Assembly (NCBI RefSeq): GCF_002419965.1
Contig: NZ_DIHC01000057.1
Location: forward strand, 1-64,000
Source of the DNA: Pseudomonas sp. UBA5706
GTDB taxonomy: Bacteria; Pseudomonadota; Gammaproteobacteria; Pseudomonadales; Pseudomonadaceae
DNA: 64,000 bases
Direction of reading: 5' to 3'
Part shown: piece after piece, positions 33,797 to 41,729 of the stretch
How the letters are laid out: every line of letters begins with the position of its first letter
Numbering within the stretch: position 1 is the first letter of the stretch
The notes under the pieces: model-generated
Seen by the model: the letters and a program-made list of their open reading frames with translations, nothing else
The model's database searches: none
Told to the model about the DNA's origin: nothing
Program-made: the position numbers and the translations under genes

Positions 33797-33825
33797 ATTA
33801 TACCCAGACAGGTCTCCTTGCTCAA
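33797..33825 (-). promoter_or_regulatory. Sigma-70 promoter of guaBA
   Basis: On the minus strand TTGAGC (33820-33825) and a perfect TATAAT (33797-33802) are separated by 17 bp, and the -10 lies about 36 bp before the guaB start codon. Good agreement with the consensus and correct position make this one of the clearest promoters in the window. Confidence 0.75.
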
Positions 33826-33888
33826 TGTAAAGATCAGGCTATTTGCGCACCACCATGATCGACTCGATTGAGCATCAAACCCCTCTTT

Positions 33889-34437
33889 TTATAGCCGCAC
33901 TTTGACGAAAGACACCGGGCGGTCCAGACGTTCGGCGAACTCTTCTACGAAACGGGCCTTGAAGCCTGCGTCCAGCCAGTTATTGAAGATAAATCCCAGG
34001 TTGGAAAAGCCGCAGGGATCGAGAAAAAGAAAGCCATTGATGTCGTCCTCATGGCGACATTCCGGGCAAATGAAGTTATCGGTATGGCCCGGCATCCATT
34101 CTTCCAGACTGTCGAACAGCGCTTCGCCAATCTCGCGACGACATTCGGGGCAACCGGCTTCCTCCTTGAAACCCTGCTGCGGCGTATAGATACAGCGCTT
34201 GAGCACGATTTCCAGGCCATTGACCGGCTGGCCGTAAGGCAACGCATCAGGGTTTTCGACAAAGCGTCGGGCGCCGGGCGCAATCGCGTAGGCCATGCGA
34301 TTGAAACTGCGGCCGCACGTGGTCAGCGTTTGCTCGACGACATCGAGCTTCACCAGCCAGCGCAGAATCGCCCGCGCTTTGGCCTCATGGGCCGGAAAGC
34401 TGGATATCTGCGGGACAATGATGCTTTGGGTATTCAT
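33889..34437 (-). CDS. Conserved zinc-ribbon protein of unknown function
   Basis: A 182-residue soluble protein with two CPEC motifs (GCPECRRE and FICPECRH) about 30 residues apart, forming a probable four-Cys zinc ribbon, followed by DDINGFLFLDPCGFSNLGFIFNNW. Pseudomonas homologues are sometimes labelled sugar ABC transporter ATPase, but no Walker motif is visible. The start at 34437 (MNTQSIIVPQ) avoids an unlikely N-terminal extension. It stands between guaB and the exporter gene, all on the minus strand. Function unknown. Confidence 0.65.
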   Translation of the reverse strand: MNTQSIIVPQISSFPAHEAKARAILRWLVKLDVVEQTLTTCGRSFNRMAYAIAPGARRFVENPDALPYGQPVNGLEIVLKRCIYTPQQGFKEEAGCPECRREIGEALFDSLEEWMPGHTDNFICPECRHEDDINGFLFLDPCGFSNLGFIFNNWLDAGFKARFVEEFAERLDRPVSFVKVRL

Positions 34438-34510
34438 GTCGGGCCTGCCTGACGCTGGATCGGGGGACGGCAGCTTAATACCACCGCCGATCACGTCAAG
34501 CAGCACGTTT

Positions 34511-35296
34511 TCAGCTTGTCAGGTAACGACCGATCAACGTGATGCCACTGATCAGCACCAGCCAGGTGACCAGCCGCACGAATGTCTCGCGGGACAGGCG
34601 CATGACCAGACGCCGGCCAACCCACGAGCCGATCATCATCGCGGGTAACAGGCACACGGCCAGCAGCAGCAACGACATTTGCGCGTAGACGCCGGTGATC
34701 ACGAACAGGCTCAGCCGCACCAGGGTACTGCAACTGATTAGCGCATTCTGCGTGGCGCGCGCCTGGGTTTTATCGGTCAAGCGCCCGTTGAGGTAGATCG
34801 CATACAAAAAGCCGCCGCTACCGAACAGGGCGCCAAACAGTCCACCTATAGTCCCCATGGGCACCGACCAGATGGCCGACAGCTGGGTAGGCCGGACTTT
34901 AACCGCGAGGCTGTAAAGCGAGTAGCCGACCAGAAACAGCCCCATCATTAATAGAAGCACGTCGGACTTAAGGTTCAGCAGGAACAGCACCCCCAACGTA
35001 CAACCGATGGCCATGCACGGCACCATGCGCAGCAGCTCGGCGCGCACCACCGACTCGCGCGATGGCAGCAGGTGACTGAACGCAGCGATGAAATCCAGCA
35101 TGACCAACAGCGGAATGATCCGCGACAACGGCATGAAATGAATCAGCACAGGACCGGCCACCAGCGCCGTGCCGAAGCCGGCGATGGCGAAGACCAGATA
35201 GGCCGCGATGACCCCGCCTTCGATGAACAACCAGTCCATTGGGGTCAACCCCAATTGATTGAAAACGTCCGATAGCTCGGCGAGGGTAGTGACCAT
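34511..35296 (-). CDS. TauE/SafE-family sulfite/anion exporter-like membrane protein
   Basis: A 261-residue inner-membrane protein with about eight hydrophobic segments in two repeats, including the repeat motif AGFGTALVAGPVLIHFMPL and its counterpart GTIGGLFGALFGSGGFLYAIYL. The family exports sulfite or small organosulfur/organic anions; the substrate here is unknown. The start at 35296 is fixed by a near-perfect AAGGAGG, six bases upstream. The open frame continues much further upstream but overlaps the divergent xseA promoter region. Confidence 0.82.
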   Translation of the reverse strand: MVTTLAELSDVFNQLGLTPMDWLFIEGGVIAAYLVFAIAGFGTALVAGPVLIHFMPLSRIIPLLVMLDFIAAFSHLLPSRESVVRAELLRMVPCMAIGCTLGVLFLLNLKSDVLLLMMGLFLVGYSLYSLAVKVRPTQLSAIWSVPMGTIGGLFGALFGSGGFLYAIYLNGRLTDKTQARATQNALISCSTLVRLSLFVITGVYAQMSLLLLAVCLLPAMMIGSWVGRRLVMRLSRETFVRLVTWLVLISGITLIGRYLTS

Positions 35297-35432
35297 TATT
35301 TCCTCCTTGGATGGGCGGCGGCGCACAGCATACTCGAAATGGCGTCCCGCTTCGCCTGTAGCAACCGACAAGCCTTGCACCTGCAGGTGCGAGTACACGA
35401 CAACGTGCCCCAATGCCTTTATCATGCCTGCC

Positions 35433-36812
35433 ATGATCAAAGACCCCTTCGCAAGACTCGGCCTTGACCGGGAAATCCTCACCGTCAGCCAGCTCAACGG
35501 CCGTGCTCGCGTGCTGCTGGAAGATGTGTTTTCCAACATCTGGGTCGAGGGTGAGATTTCCAACCTGTCGCGACCGGCTTCCGGTCATGTGTACTTCACG
35601 CTTAAGGACACCGGCGCGCAGGTGCGCTGCGCCCTGTTTCGCAGCAACGCTGCGCGGGTGCGCCAGGCACTGAAGGACGGGCTGGCGGTCAAAGTGCGTG
35701 GCAAGGTCTCGCTGTTCGAGGGGCGCGGCGACTATCAGTTGATCCTCGACACCGTCGAGCCGGCCGGTGATGGCGCGCTGCGGTTGGCTTTCGATGCGTT
35801 GAAAGAAAAACTCAACGCCGAGGGCCTTTTCAGTGCTGAGCGCAAGGTACCCCTGCCCCTGCATCCGCAGCGCATCGGTATCATCAGCTCGCCCACAGGC
35901 GCGGTGATTCGCGACATCATCAGCGTGTTCCGCCGCCGCGCGCCGCGGGTCGAACTGACGCTGATCCCGACCGCGGTGCAGGGTCGAGAGGCAATTAACC
36001 AGATCGTTCGCGCACTGAAACTGGCCGATTCCCGTGGCTTTGATGCGCTGATCCTGGCCAGAGGCGGAGGTTCGCTGGAGGATTTGTGGTGCTTCAACGA
36101 AGAGGCCGTGGCCCGCGCCATCGATGCCTGCGTGACGCCGATCGTCAGCGCCGTCGGCCATGAAACCGATGTTTCCATCAGTGATTTCGTGGCCGACATC
36201 CGCGCACCGACGCCCTCCGCTGCTGCCGAACTGCTGGCTCCTGATTCCAGCGACCTGCACCGTCGCGTGGAGAGCCTGCAACGGCGCCTGATCAGTCGCA
36301 TGCAGGATCGGCTGATGCGCGAACAGCTGCGGCTGGACGGCATCTCTCGCCGCTTGCGTCATCCAGGTGAGCGCCTGCGCCAGCGTGCCCAGCGTCTGGA
36401 CGATCTGGACATGCGCATGCGCCGGGCGTTCGAACAGCAAATGCACAAACGCCAGGTGCGCATGAGCCACCTGCAAAGCCGTCTGGCTGCACAACATCCG
36501 GGACGCACCCTGGCGTTCCTGCGTCAGCGCCTGACCGTGCTGGCCGAGCGCCTTCCCCGCGCCATCAAGGAAGACCTCAAGACCCGTCGCTTGCAATTGC
36601 AAAGCCAGGTGCAGACGCTGAACGTGGTCAGCCCGCTTGCCACATTGGGTCGCGGCTACAGCATCCTGCTGGACGAGCGCGGCAGGGCAATTCGCGCAGC
36701 CGAACAGACCCACACAGGCCAACGCCTGACGGCAAAGCTGGGCGAAGGCGAGTTGCAAGTGCGGGTCGAGGACAATCATCTGACACCCGTCACCCTTTCT
36801 CTTCTGGACTGA
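35433..36812 (+). CDS. xseA: Exodeoxyribonuclease VII large subunit
   Basis: A 459-residue subunit of exonuclease VII, which degrades single-stranded DNA. It has an N-terminal OB fold (about 15-110, NIWVEGEISNLSRPASGHVYF) and the XseA catalytic domain (IGIISSPTGAVIRD, LARGGGSLEDLWCFNEE, AVGHETDVSISDFVAD), then a coiled-coil arm region and LGRGYSIL near the C-terminus. The start at 35433 (MIKDPFARLGLD) gives the usual length. The M23 peptidase gene follows after only 3 bp. Confidence 0.95.
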   Translation: MIKDPFARLGLDREILTVSQLNGRARVLLEDVFSNIWVEGEISNLSRPASGHVYFTLKDTGAQVRCALFRSNAARVRQALKDGLAVKVRGKVSLFEGRGDYQLILDTVEPAGDGALRLAFDALKEKLNAEGLFSAERKVPLPLHPQRIGIISSPTGAVIRDIISVFRRRAPRVELTLIPTAVQGREAINQIVRALKLADSRGFDALILARGGGSLEDLWCFNEEAVARAIDACVTPIVSAVGHETDVSISDFVADIRAPTPSAAAELLAPDSSDLHRRVESLQRRLISRMQDRLMREQLRLDGISRRLRHPGERLRQRAQRLDDLDMRMRRAFEQQMHKRQVRMSHLQSRLAAQHPGRTLAFLRQRLTVLAERLPRAIKEDLKTRRLQLQSQVQTLNVVSPLATLGRGYSILLDERGRAIRAAEQTHTGQRLTAKLGEGELQVRVEDNHLTPVTLSLLD

Positions 36813-36815
36813 TCG

Positions 36816-37658
36816 ATGCCGCTTCTTACCTTCCGTTCTCTGATCGGTGCCGCGCTGGCCCTGTGTCTGACGCTCCCGGCATATGCCGACAGTTACATCG
36901 CCCGCCTTTTGAACAAGCCCGTACCCGGCGGCGTCGCGGTGATCGACCTTGGCCCGGCTGTTCAAGCACCGAAAGCAACCTTTCAAGGCAAACCGGTACT
37001 GGTGGTCAAGGATCAGGATGCACGGTGGCTGGCGGTGGTGGGCATTGCGCTGAGCATCAAACCCGGCACTTCACAGCAAGTCAGCAGCGCAGGCCGCAAT
37101 CTGCCGTTCACGGTGGGCAGCAAGAAGTACCCTGAGCAGCACATCACGCTGAAGAATCAGCGTCAGGTCAATCCGAACCCCGATGACTTGAAACGCATCG
37201 AGCAGGAACTGGATGTGCAAGTGCGCGCCTATCGCAGCTTCAGCCCGGTTACGCCGAGCAACCTGCTGCTGGATAAACCCGTCGATGGTCCGCTCTCCAG
37301 CAAATTCGGTGTACGGCGCTTCTTCAATGGCGAAGAACGCAATCCCCACGCAGGTCTGGACTTTGCCGTTCCGGCGGGCACGCCCATCAAAGCCCCTGCC
37401 GCTGGCAAGGTCATTCTGATCGGCAATTATTTCTTTAACGGCAACACGGTGTTCGTCGACCACGGGCAAGGCTTCATCAGCATGTACTGTCATATGTCGA
37501 AGATTGACGTGAAAGTCGGCGATGCGGTGCCTCGTGGGGGGGTGGTGGGGCGCGTTGGCTCGACGGGGCGTGCGACGGGGCCGCATATGCACTGGAATGT
37601 CAGCCTAAACGATGCACGGGTCGATCCGGCGATCTTCATCAACGCATTCCAGCCCTGA
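36816..37658 (+). CDS. M23-family peptidoglycan endopeptidase, secreted
   Basis: A 280-residue protein with a Sec signal (MPLLTFRSLIG...LPAYA, predicted cleavage after AYA at about residue 24). The C-terminal LytM/M23 domain (about 155-275) has complete zinc ligands in HAGLDFAVP and HMHWN, so it should be an active endopeptidase rather than a degenerate regulator. It probably trims peptide cross-links in the periplasm. It starts 3 bp after xseA, so the two are co-transcribed. Confidence 0.88.
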   Translation: MPLLTFRSLIGAALALCLTLPAYADSYIARLLNKPVPGGVAVIDLGPAVQAPKATFQGKPVLVVKDQDARWLAVVGIALSIKPGTSQQVSSAGRNLPFTVGSKKYPEQHITLKNQRQVNPNPDDLKRIEQELDVQVRAYRSFSPVTPSNLLLDKPVDGPLSSKFGVRRFFNGEERNPHAGLDFAVPAGTPIKAPAAGKVILIGNYFFNGNTVFVDHGQGFISMYCHMSKIDVKVGDAVPRGGVVGRVGSTGRATGPHMHWNVSLNDARVDPAIFINAFQP

Positions 37659-37841
37659 TCATTCAGGGTGTGCCGACTTCCGGCAGCGCATGGCCCGGTA
37701 GCAGCGACAATGCGGGCCGGGACCCGCGTTTTCGCCAATCGACAACGCTCCGCAATAAAATTTCACATACGCATCGCCGGACGCCACGAAATCCTGTAAA
37801 TCCGGCTTTACCGAGATCATCTCCCAATTTTTTGCAAGTGC

Positions 37842-37870
37842 TTGTCAGCTTTCACCCCATTGGTTACGTT
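37842..37870 (+). promoter_or_regulatory. Promoter of the leuA leader transcript
   Basis: TTGTCA (37842-37847), a 17-bp spacer and TACGTT (37865-37870). Initiation seven bases on would fall at 37877, exactly the A of the leader-peptide ATG, predicting a leaderless leader ORF. No Shine-Dalgarno sequence is present before that ATG, which agrees. Confidence 0.5.
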
Positions 37871-37876
37871 GCACAC

Positions 37877-37954
37877 ATGAAAACTGCTCACACCCTCATT
37901 CTGCTGCGTCAACATCGTTGCCTCCGCCTCGTCAGTGCTCGACTGCCAGGCTAA
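37877..37954 (+). CDS. leuA leader peptide (attenuation-type, Leu-rich)
   Basis: A 25-codon ORF reading MKTAHTLILLRQHRC then LRLVSARLPG. Six of 25 codons are Leu (CTC or CTG), in a cluster typical of leader peptides whose translation senses charged tRNA-Leu. It ends 82 bp before leuA. The spacer contains a modest GGCCG/CGGCC hairpin (37994-38011) but no intrinsic terminator with a T-tract, so control may act on translation or through Rho rather than by classical attenuation. Confidence 0.65.
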   Translation: MKTAHTLILLRQHRCLRLVSARLPG

Positions 37955-38036
37955 ATCGCGGTGCCTTGACCCTGTCTGTCCAGTAAATCGGCTGGCCGCC
38001 CTCCCCCGGCCCTGAGTACAAAAAAGGATTATTAAC

Positions 38037-39719
38037 ATGACCATGCTCAACGATCCCTCGGCGAAGTACCGCGCGTTTCCGACCATCGACCTGCCTGACC
38101 GTACCTGGCCTTCCAAGACCATTACCGAGGTGCCGATCTGGTGCAGCTCCGACTTGCGTGACGGTAACCAGTCGCTGATCGAGCCAATGGATTCGGTCAA
38201 AAAACTGCGCTTCTGGAAAACGCTGGTGCAGGTTGGCGTAAAGGAAATCGAAGCGTCGTTCCCGGCCGCATCGCAAACCGATTTCGACTTCGTGCGTACC
38301 TTGATCGAAGACGGTCACATTCCGGACGACACCACCATCCAGGTGCTGACCCAAGGCCGTGAAGACCTGATCGCCCGCACCTTCGAATCCCTGCGCGGCG
38401 CCAAGAAAGCCATCGTGCATCTTTACAACGCGACGTCTCCGTCGTTCCGCCGCATCGTCTTCAACCAGGATAAGGATGGGGTCAAAGCCATCGCGGTCAA
38501 CGCGGCCAAACTGTTCGTCAAATACGCCGCCCAACAGCCGCAAACCCAATGGCAGTTCGAGTACTCGCCGGAAACCTTCAGCGCCACTGAGCTGGACTTC
38601 GCCAAGGAAGTCTGTGACGCCGTAATCGAAGTGTGGAATGCCACACCGCAGAACAAGGTGATCCTCAACCTGCCAGCCACCGTCGAAGTGGCAACCCCGA
38701 ATATCTACGCCGACCAGATCGAGTGGTTCTGCCGCAACATCAACCGTCGCGACAGCGTGATCATCAGCTTGCACACCCACAACGACCGTGGCACAGGCGT
38801 GGCCGCGACCGAATTGGGCCTGATGGCCGGCGCCGACCGCGTCGAAGGCTGCCTGTTCGGCAACGGCGAGCGCACCGGCAACGTCGACCTGGTGACGGTT
38901 GCCCTGAACATGTACACCCAGGGCCTGAACCCGCAGTTGGATTTTTCCGACATCGACGGCGTGCGCAAGGTCGTCGAAGAGTGCAACCAGATTCCGGTGC
39001 ATCCGCGCCACCCGTACGTCGGCGACCTGGTCCATACCGCGTTCTCCGGCTCGCACCAGGACGCTATCCGCAAAGGCTTTACCCAGCAAAAAGACGGCGC
39101 GCTGTGGGAAGTGCCTTACCTGCCGATCGATCCGGCGGACATCGGCCGCAGCTATGAGGCGGTCATTCGGGTGAACAGCCAATCCGGCAAAGGTGGCATC
39201 ACTTACCTGCTGGAGCAGGAATACGGAATCTCCCTCCCACGTCGCATGCAGATCGAGTTCAGCCAAGTGGTTCAGGGCGAGACCGATCGTCTGGGCCTGG
39301 AAATGACCGCGCAGCAAATCTACTCGCTGTTCAAGACCGAATACCTGCAAGCCAACAAGCCCTATGCCCTGGTCAGCCATCGTCTGCAGGAAGAGAACGG
39401 TCACAGCGCTGTTGAAGTCGAAGTCACCGGCAAGGGTGATAGCGAAAGCAATCTGCATTGGAAAGGCCGCGGCAACGGCGCGCTGGAGGCACTGGTGGCG
39501 GGTCTGCCGGTCAAGGCGGAGATCATGGATTACAACGAGCATGCTATCGGCGCAGGCACCACGGCCAAGGCCGCAGCCTATATCGAACTGCGTGTAAACG
39601 GTGAGCGCGCCGTGCACGGTGTGGGCATCGACGAAAACATCACCACCGCCAGCTTCAAGGCACTGTTCAGTGCATTAAACCGCGCGCTGATCCAGGCCGA
39701 AACCGCGCAGGCTGCTTGA
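38037..39719 (+). CDS. leuA: 2-Isopropylmalate synthase
   Basis: First committed step of leucine synthesis: acetyl-CoA plus 2-ketoisovalerate gives 2-isopropylmalate. The 560-residue protein belongs to the long LeuA type with an N-terminal extension, a DRE-TIM barrel (WCSSDLRDGNQSL, HTHNDRGTGVAATELGLMAGADRVEGCLFGNGERTGN) and a C-terminal LeuA regulatory domain (about 430-560) for leucine feedback. AAGGAT precedes the ATG. A Leu-rich leader peptide lies just upstream, consistent with leucine-dependent control. Confidence 0.97.
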   Translation: MTMLNDPSAKYRAFPTIDLPDRTWPSKTITEVPIWCSSDLRDGNQSLIEPMDSVKKLRFWKTLVQVGVKEIEASFPAASQTDFDFVRTLIEDGHIPDDTTIQVLTQGREDLIARTFESLRGAKKAIVHLYNATSPSFRRIVFNQDKDGVKAIAVNAAKLFVKYAAQQPQTQWQFEYSPETFSATELDFAKEVCDAVIEVWNATPQNKVILNLPATVEVATPNIYADQIEWFCRNINRRDSVIISLHTHNDRGTGVAATELGLMAGADRVEGCLFGNGERTGNVDLVTVALNMYTQGLNPQLDFSDIDGVRKVVEECNQIPVHPRHPYVGDLVHTAFSGSHQDAIRKGFTQQKDGALWEVPYLPIDPADIGRSYEAVIRVNSQSGKGGITYLLEQEYGISLPRRMQIEFSQVVQGETDRLGLEMTAQQIYSLFKTEYLQANKPYALVSHRLQEENGHSAVEVEVTGKGDSESNLHWKGRGNGALEALVAGLPVKAEIMDYNEHAIGAGTTAKAAAYIELRVNGERAVHGVGIDENITTASFKALFSALNRALIQAETAQAA

Positions 39720-39864
39720 TCGTTAGGACGCGGCAGGATGGTACACGGTGTAGCAGCGCGGTTTGTCGGCCATAGCGTTCTAAAGATAGCTATCGCCGGC
39801 AAGCCGTATTGCTAACAGGGGTTCAAACCCGGTGAAAGCCTACACCTCAATGCGATATCCCTAA

Positions 39865-39898
39865 AAAAGGCCCTGGAGCATAGGCTTCAGGGCCTTTT
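39865..39898. terminator. Bidirectional intrinsic terminator between leuA and the FlxA-like gene
   Basis: AAAAGGCCCTG (39865-39875) and CAGGGCCTTTT (39888-39898) form a perfect 11-bp stem with a 12-base loop. A and T tracts on both sides allow it to work in both directions, suiting the convergent leuA (+) and the coiled-coil protein gene (-). Confidence 0.85.
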
Positions 39899-39916
39899 CA
39901 TTTCCTGGCGTTGGGC

Positions 39917-40327
39917 TCAAGCGGTGGTGCTGACCGTGCCTTTCATCAATTCCAGCAACGCCGCCTGCTGAGCGTTTAACTGTGCCATGGTGCTAGCAAT
40001 CTGCTGCTGGACCGCCATCACCTGCTGTGCTTTCTCTTCGTCGGGCGCTTTACTGTTCTGCGCGACTGCCAGTTGAGCCTGCTGTTGCTGCAGTATCTTC
40101 TGGGTCTGCTTTATCTGCTCCTGCAACTGCTTAATCGCCTGGTCGGTCGGCGACGCGGGCTCGTCACCGGCCTTGTCGGCGCCTTTAGCCTGAGGATCAT
40201 GGTAGACGTTGCCTCGCAGACTCACATTGGCGGTAGTCGCATCGCTCTTGGCGGACTCGTCATTCTTGAACCCAGCCGTGAACACGCTGGAGTAAGCACT
40301 CAACGAACTCGTATTGATTGTGGTCAT
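39917..40327 (-). CDS. FlxA-like coiled-coil protein, copy 1
   Basis: A 136-residue protein with no signal peptide. A Ser/Thr-rich N-terminus (MTTINTSSLSAYSSVF) is followed by a helical Gln-rich coiled coil (about 62-130, AIKQLQEQIKQTQKILQQQQ). The pattern fits the FlxA-like family, whose role is unclear. AGGAG lies upstream of ATG at 40327. It is a paralogue of the next gene, with which it shares the MTTI-TSSL start, the Q-rich helix, and a K-x-x-DEEKAQ segment. The pair probably arose by tandem duplication. Confidence 0.7.
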   Translation of the reverse strand: MTTINTSSLSAYSSVFTAGFKNDESAKSDATTANVSLRGNVYHDPQAKGADKAGDEPASPTDQAIKQLQEQIKQTQKILQQQQAQLAVAQNSKAPDEEKAQQVMAVQQQIASTMAQLNAQQAALLELMKGTVSTTA

Positions 40328-40447
40328 GATGAACTCCTGTTCTGTGCACTTTGTATCGGCCAGTGTACAAAGAACTGAAGAGCATCGTTTCGCGCACGCA
40401 AAAACGCCCCATAGCCAATGGCCGTGGAGCGCTTGCGAGTAAGAGGA

Positions 40448-40879
40448 TCAGGCGGTGGTGTTGATGCTGCCGGACTTCTCCAGCTGCACCAATGCAGCTT
40501 CTTGCGTAGCAAGCGTGGCAGCAGTAGATGAAATCTGGCCTTCGATGGCCATTGCGCGCTGCGCTTTTTCTTCGTCCGAACCTTTGCTGACCTGAGCGGC
40601 CGCCAGTTGCTGTTCCTGTTGCTGCAGTTGCTTCTGGGTTTCCTTGATCTGGGCTTCAAGCTTCTCGATCGCCTGCTCGCTTTCGCTGGAAGAACTGGAG
40701 CTTGAGCCCGCGCCACCTGCTGCGCTGGCACCGCCAGCTTGCGTGGTGGAACTGGTGGCAGCGGCCGCCGTGGTCGAGGTATCGCTGTCGGTGCTGGCAG
40801 TCGTGGTGGCGTCTTTCTTGACCGCTACGGTAAAGCTGCTGGCGTAAGAAGCAAGTGAGGACGTGCTGATGGTGGTCAT
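40448..40879 (-). CDS. FlxA-like coiled-coil protein, copy 2
   Basis: A 143-residue paralogue of the preceding gene. Start MTTISTSSLASYASSF at 40879 is supported by AGGAG upstream; the frame is open 52 codons further without similarity. A low-complexity Ser/Thr/Ala/Gly stretch (about 24-65) precedes the coiled coil (about 68-135, AIEKLEAQIKETQKQLQQQ, then GSDEEKAQRAMAI). No membrane segment or signal peptide is visible. Function unknown. The shared N-terminal motif is more conserved than the linker, suggesting it is a functional, possibly targeting, element. Confidence 0.68.
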   Translation of the reverse strand: MTTISTSSLASYASSFTVAVKKDATTTASTDSDTSTTAAAATSSTTQAGGASAAGGAGSSSSSSSESEQAIEKLEAQIKETQKQLQQQEQQLAAAQVSKGSDEEKAQRAMAIEGQISSTAATLATQEAALVQLEKSGSINTTA

Positions 40880-40937
40880 ACCGATCTCCTGTTTTGGTAC
40901 AACGCTATCGACCGCAAACCCCGTAAACTCTATGACT

Positions 40938-41729
40938 TTAGTGTATCTCGAATGTATCAGCGTCGAGATATGCCGGGAATTTCTGCCGATAGCTCGCCAG
41001 GCTTTCGGCGGACAGGCTGACGTGAAACACGCCATCGGCCTCGCCGCTGTTCAGCAGGCTCTCGCCCTGAAAATCCAGTACCTGACTGTCGCCGGTATAG
41101 CCCAGGCCTTTGCCATCAATGCCGATGCGATTTACCGCTGCCACATAACACAGGTTCTCGATGGCCCGTGCCGGCAGCAAACGGTTCCAGTGCAGACGTC
41201 TGGCCCCTGGCCAGTTGGCCGTGTACAGCAGCAGATCGGTGCCCTGCGCGCCCCGGCTCCACACGGGAAAACGCAGGTCGTAGCAGATCAACGGGCGAAT
41301 TCGCCAGCCTTTGAGTTCGAACTGCACTTGCCGCTCGCCGGGGCTGTAATGCTCGTGTTCGTTGGCCATGCGGAACAGGTGGCGCTTGTCATAGTGCAAA
41401 AGCTCGCCATCGGGACGCGCCCACAGCAGACGGTTGCGGTGACTGCCATCGGCAGCACGAATGATCACGCTGCCCGTCACCACCGCATCAAGGCGCCTGG
41501 CCTGCTTCAGCAGCCACTGTGAAGTGATGCCGTTCTCGGGCTCGGCCAGCATCTGGGACGCCATCGAAAACCCTGTGGTGAACATCTCCGGCAGAATCAC
41601 CAGGTCAGCGCCCTCCGCTTGAGCGAGCAGTTCTTCGAAGTGCGCGTGGTTAGCCTTGCAGTCATGCCAGACCAGAGTGGTCTGCACCAAGGCGATGTTC
41701 AGGCTTTGCAGCGGGCTTAGATCGCGCAT
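40938..41729 (-). CDS. Omega-amidase (YafV-like nitrilase superfamily)
   Basis: A 263-residue member of the carbon-nitrogen hydrolase superfamily with the Glu-Lys-Cys triad in ILPEMFTTG, YDKRHLF and ICYDLRFPVW. The YafV/Nit2 group hydrolyses alpha-ketoglutaramate and alpha-ketosuccinamate made by glutamine/methionine transaminases. Its start overlaps the end of the upstream aminotransferase by 13 bp, matching the known functional pairing: the transaminase makes alpha-ketoglutaramate and this enzyme removes it, pulling the reaction forward. Confidence 0.87.
   Translation of the reverse strand: MRDLSPLQSLNIALVQTTLVWHDCKANHAHFEELLAQAEGADLVILPEMFTTGFSMASQMLAEPENGITSQWLLKQARRLDAVVTGSVIIRAADGSHRNRLLWARPDGELLHYDKRHLFRMANEHEHYSPGERQVQFELKGWRIRPLICYDLRFPVWSRGAQGTDLLLYTANWPGARRLHWNRLLPARAIENLCYVAAVNRIGIDGKGLGYTGDSQVLDFQGESLLNSGEADGVFHVSLSAESLASYRQKFPAYLDADTFEIH

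Noticed and set aside
34968..36986. A 672-codon open frame antisense to xseA and overlapping the exporter gene
   Set aside because: It covers xseA on the other strand and shows only shadow composition; both sense genes have strong family motifs.
39815..39845. GGGGTTCAAACCC, resembling a tRNA T-arm
   Set aside because: No acceptor stem, D-arm or anticodon arm could be folded around it.
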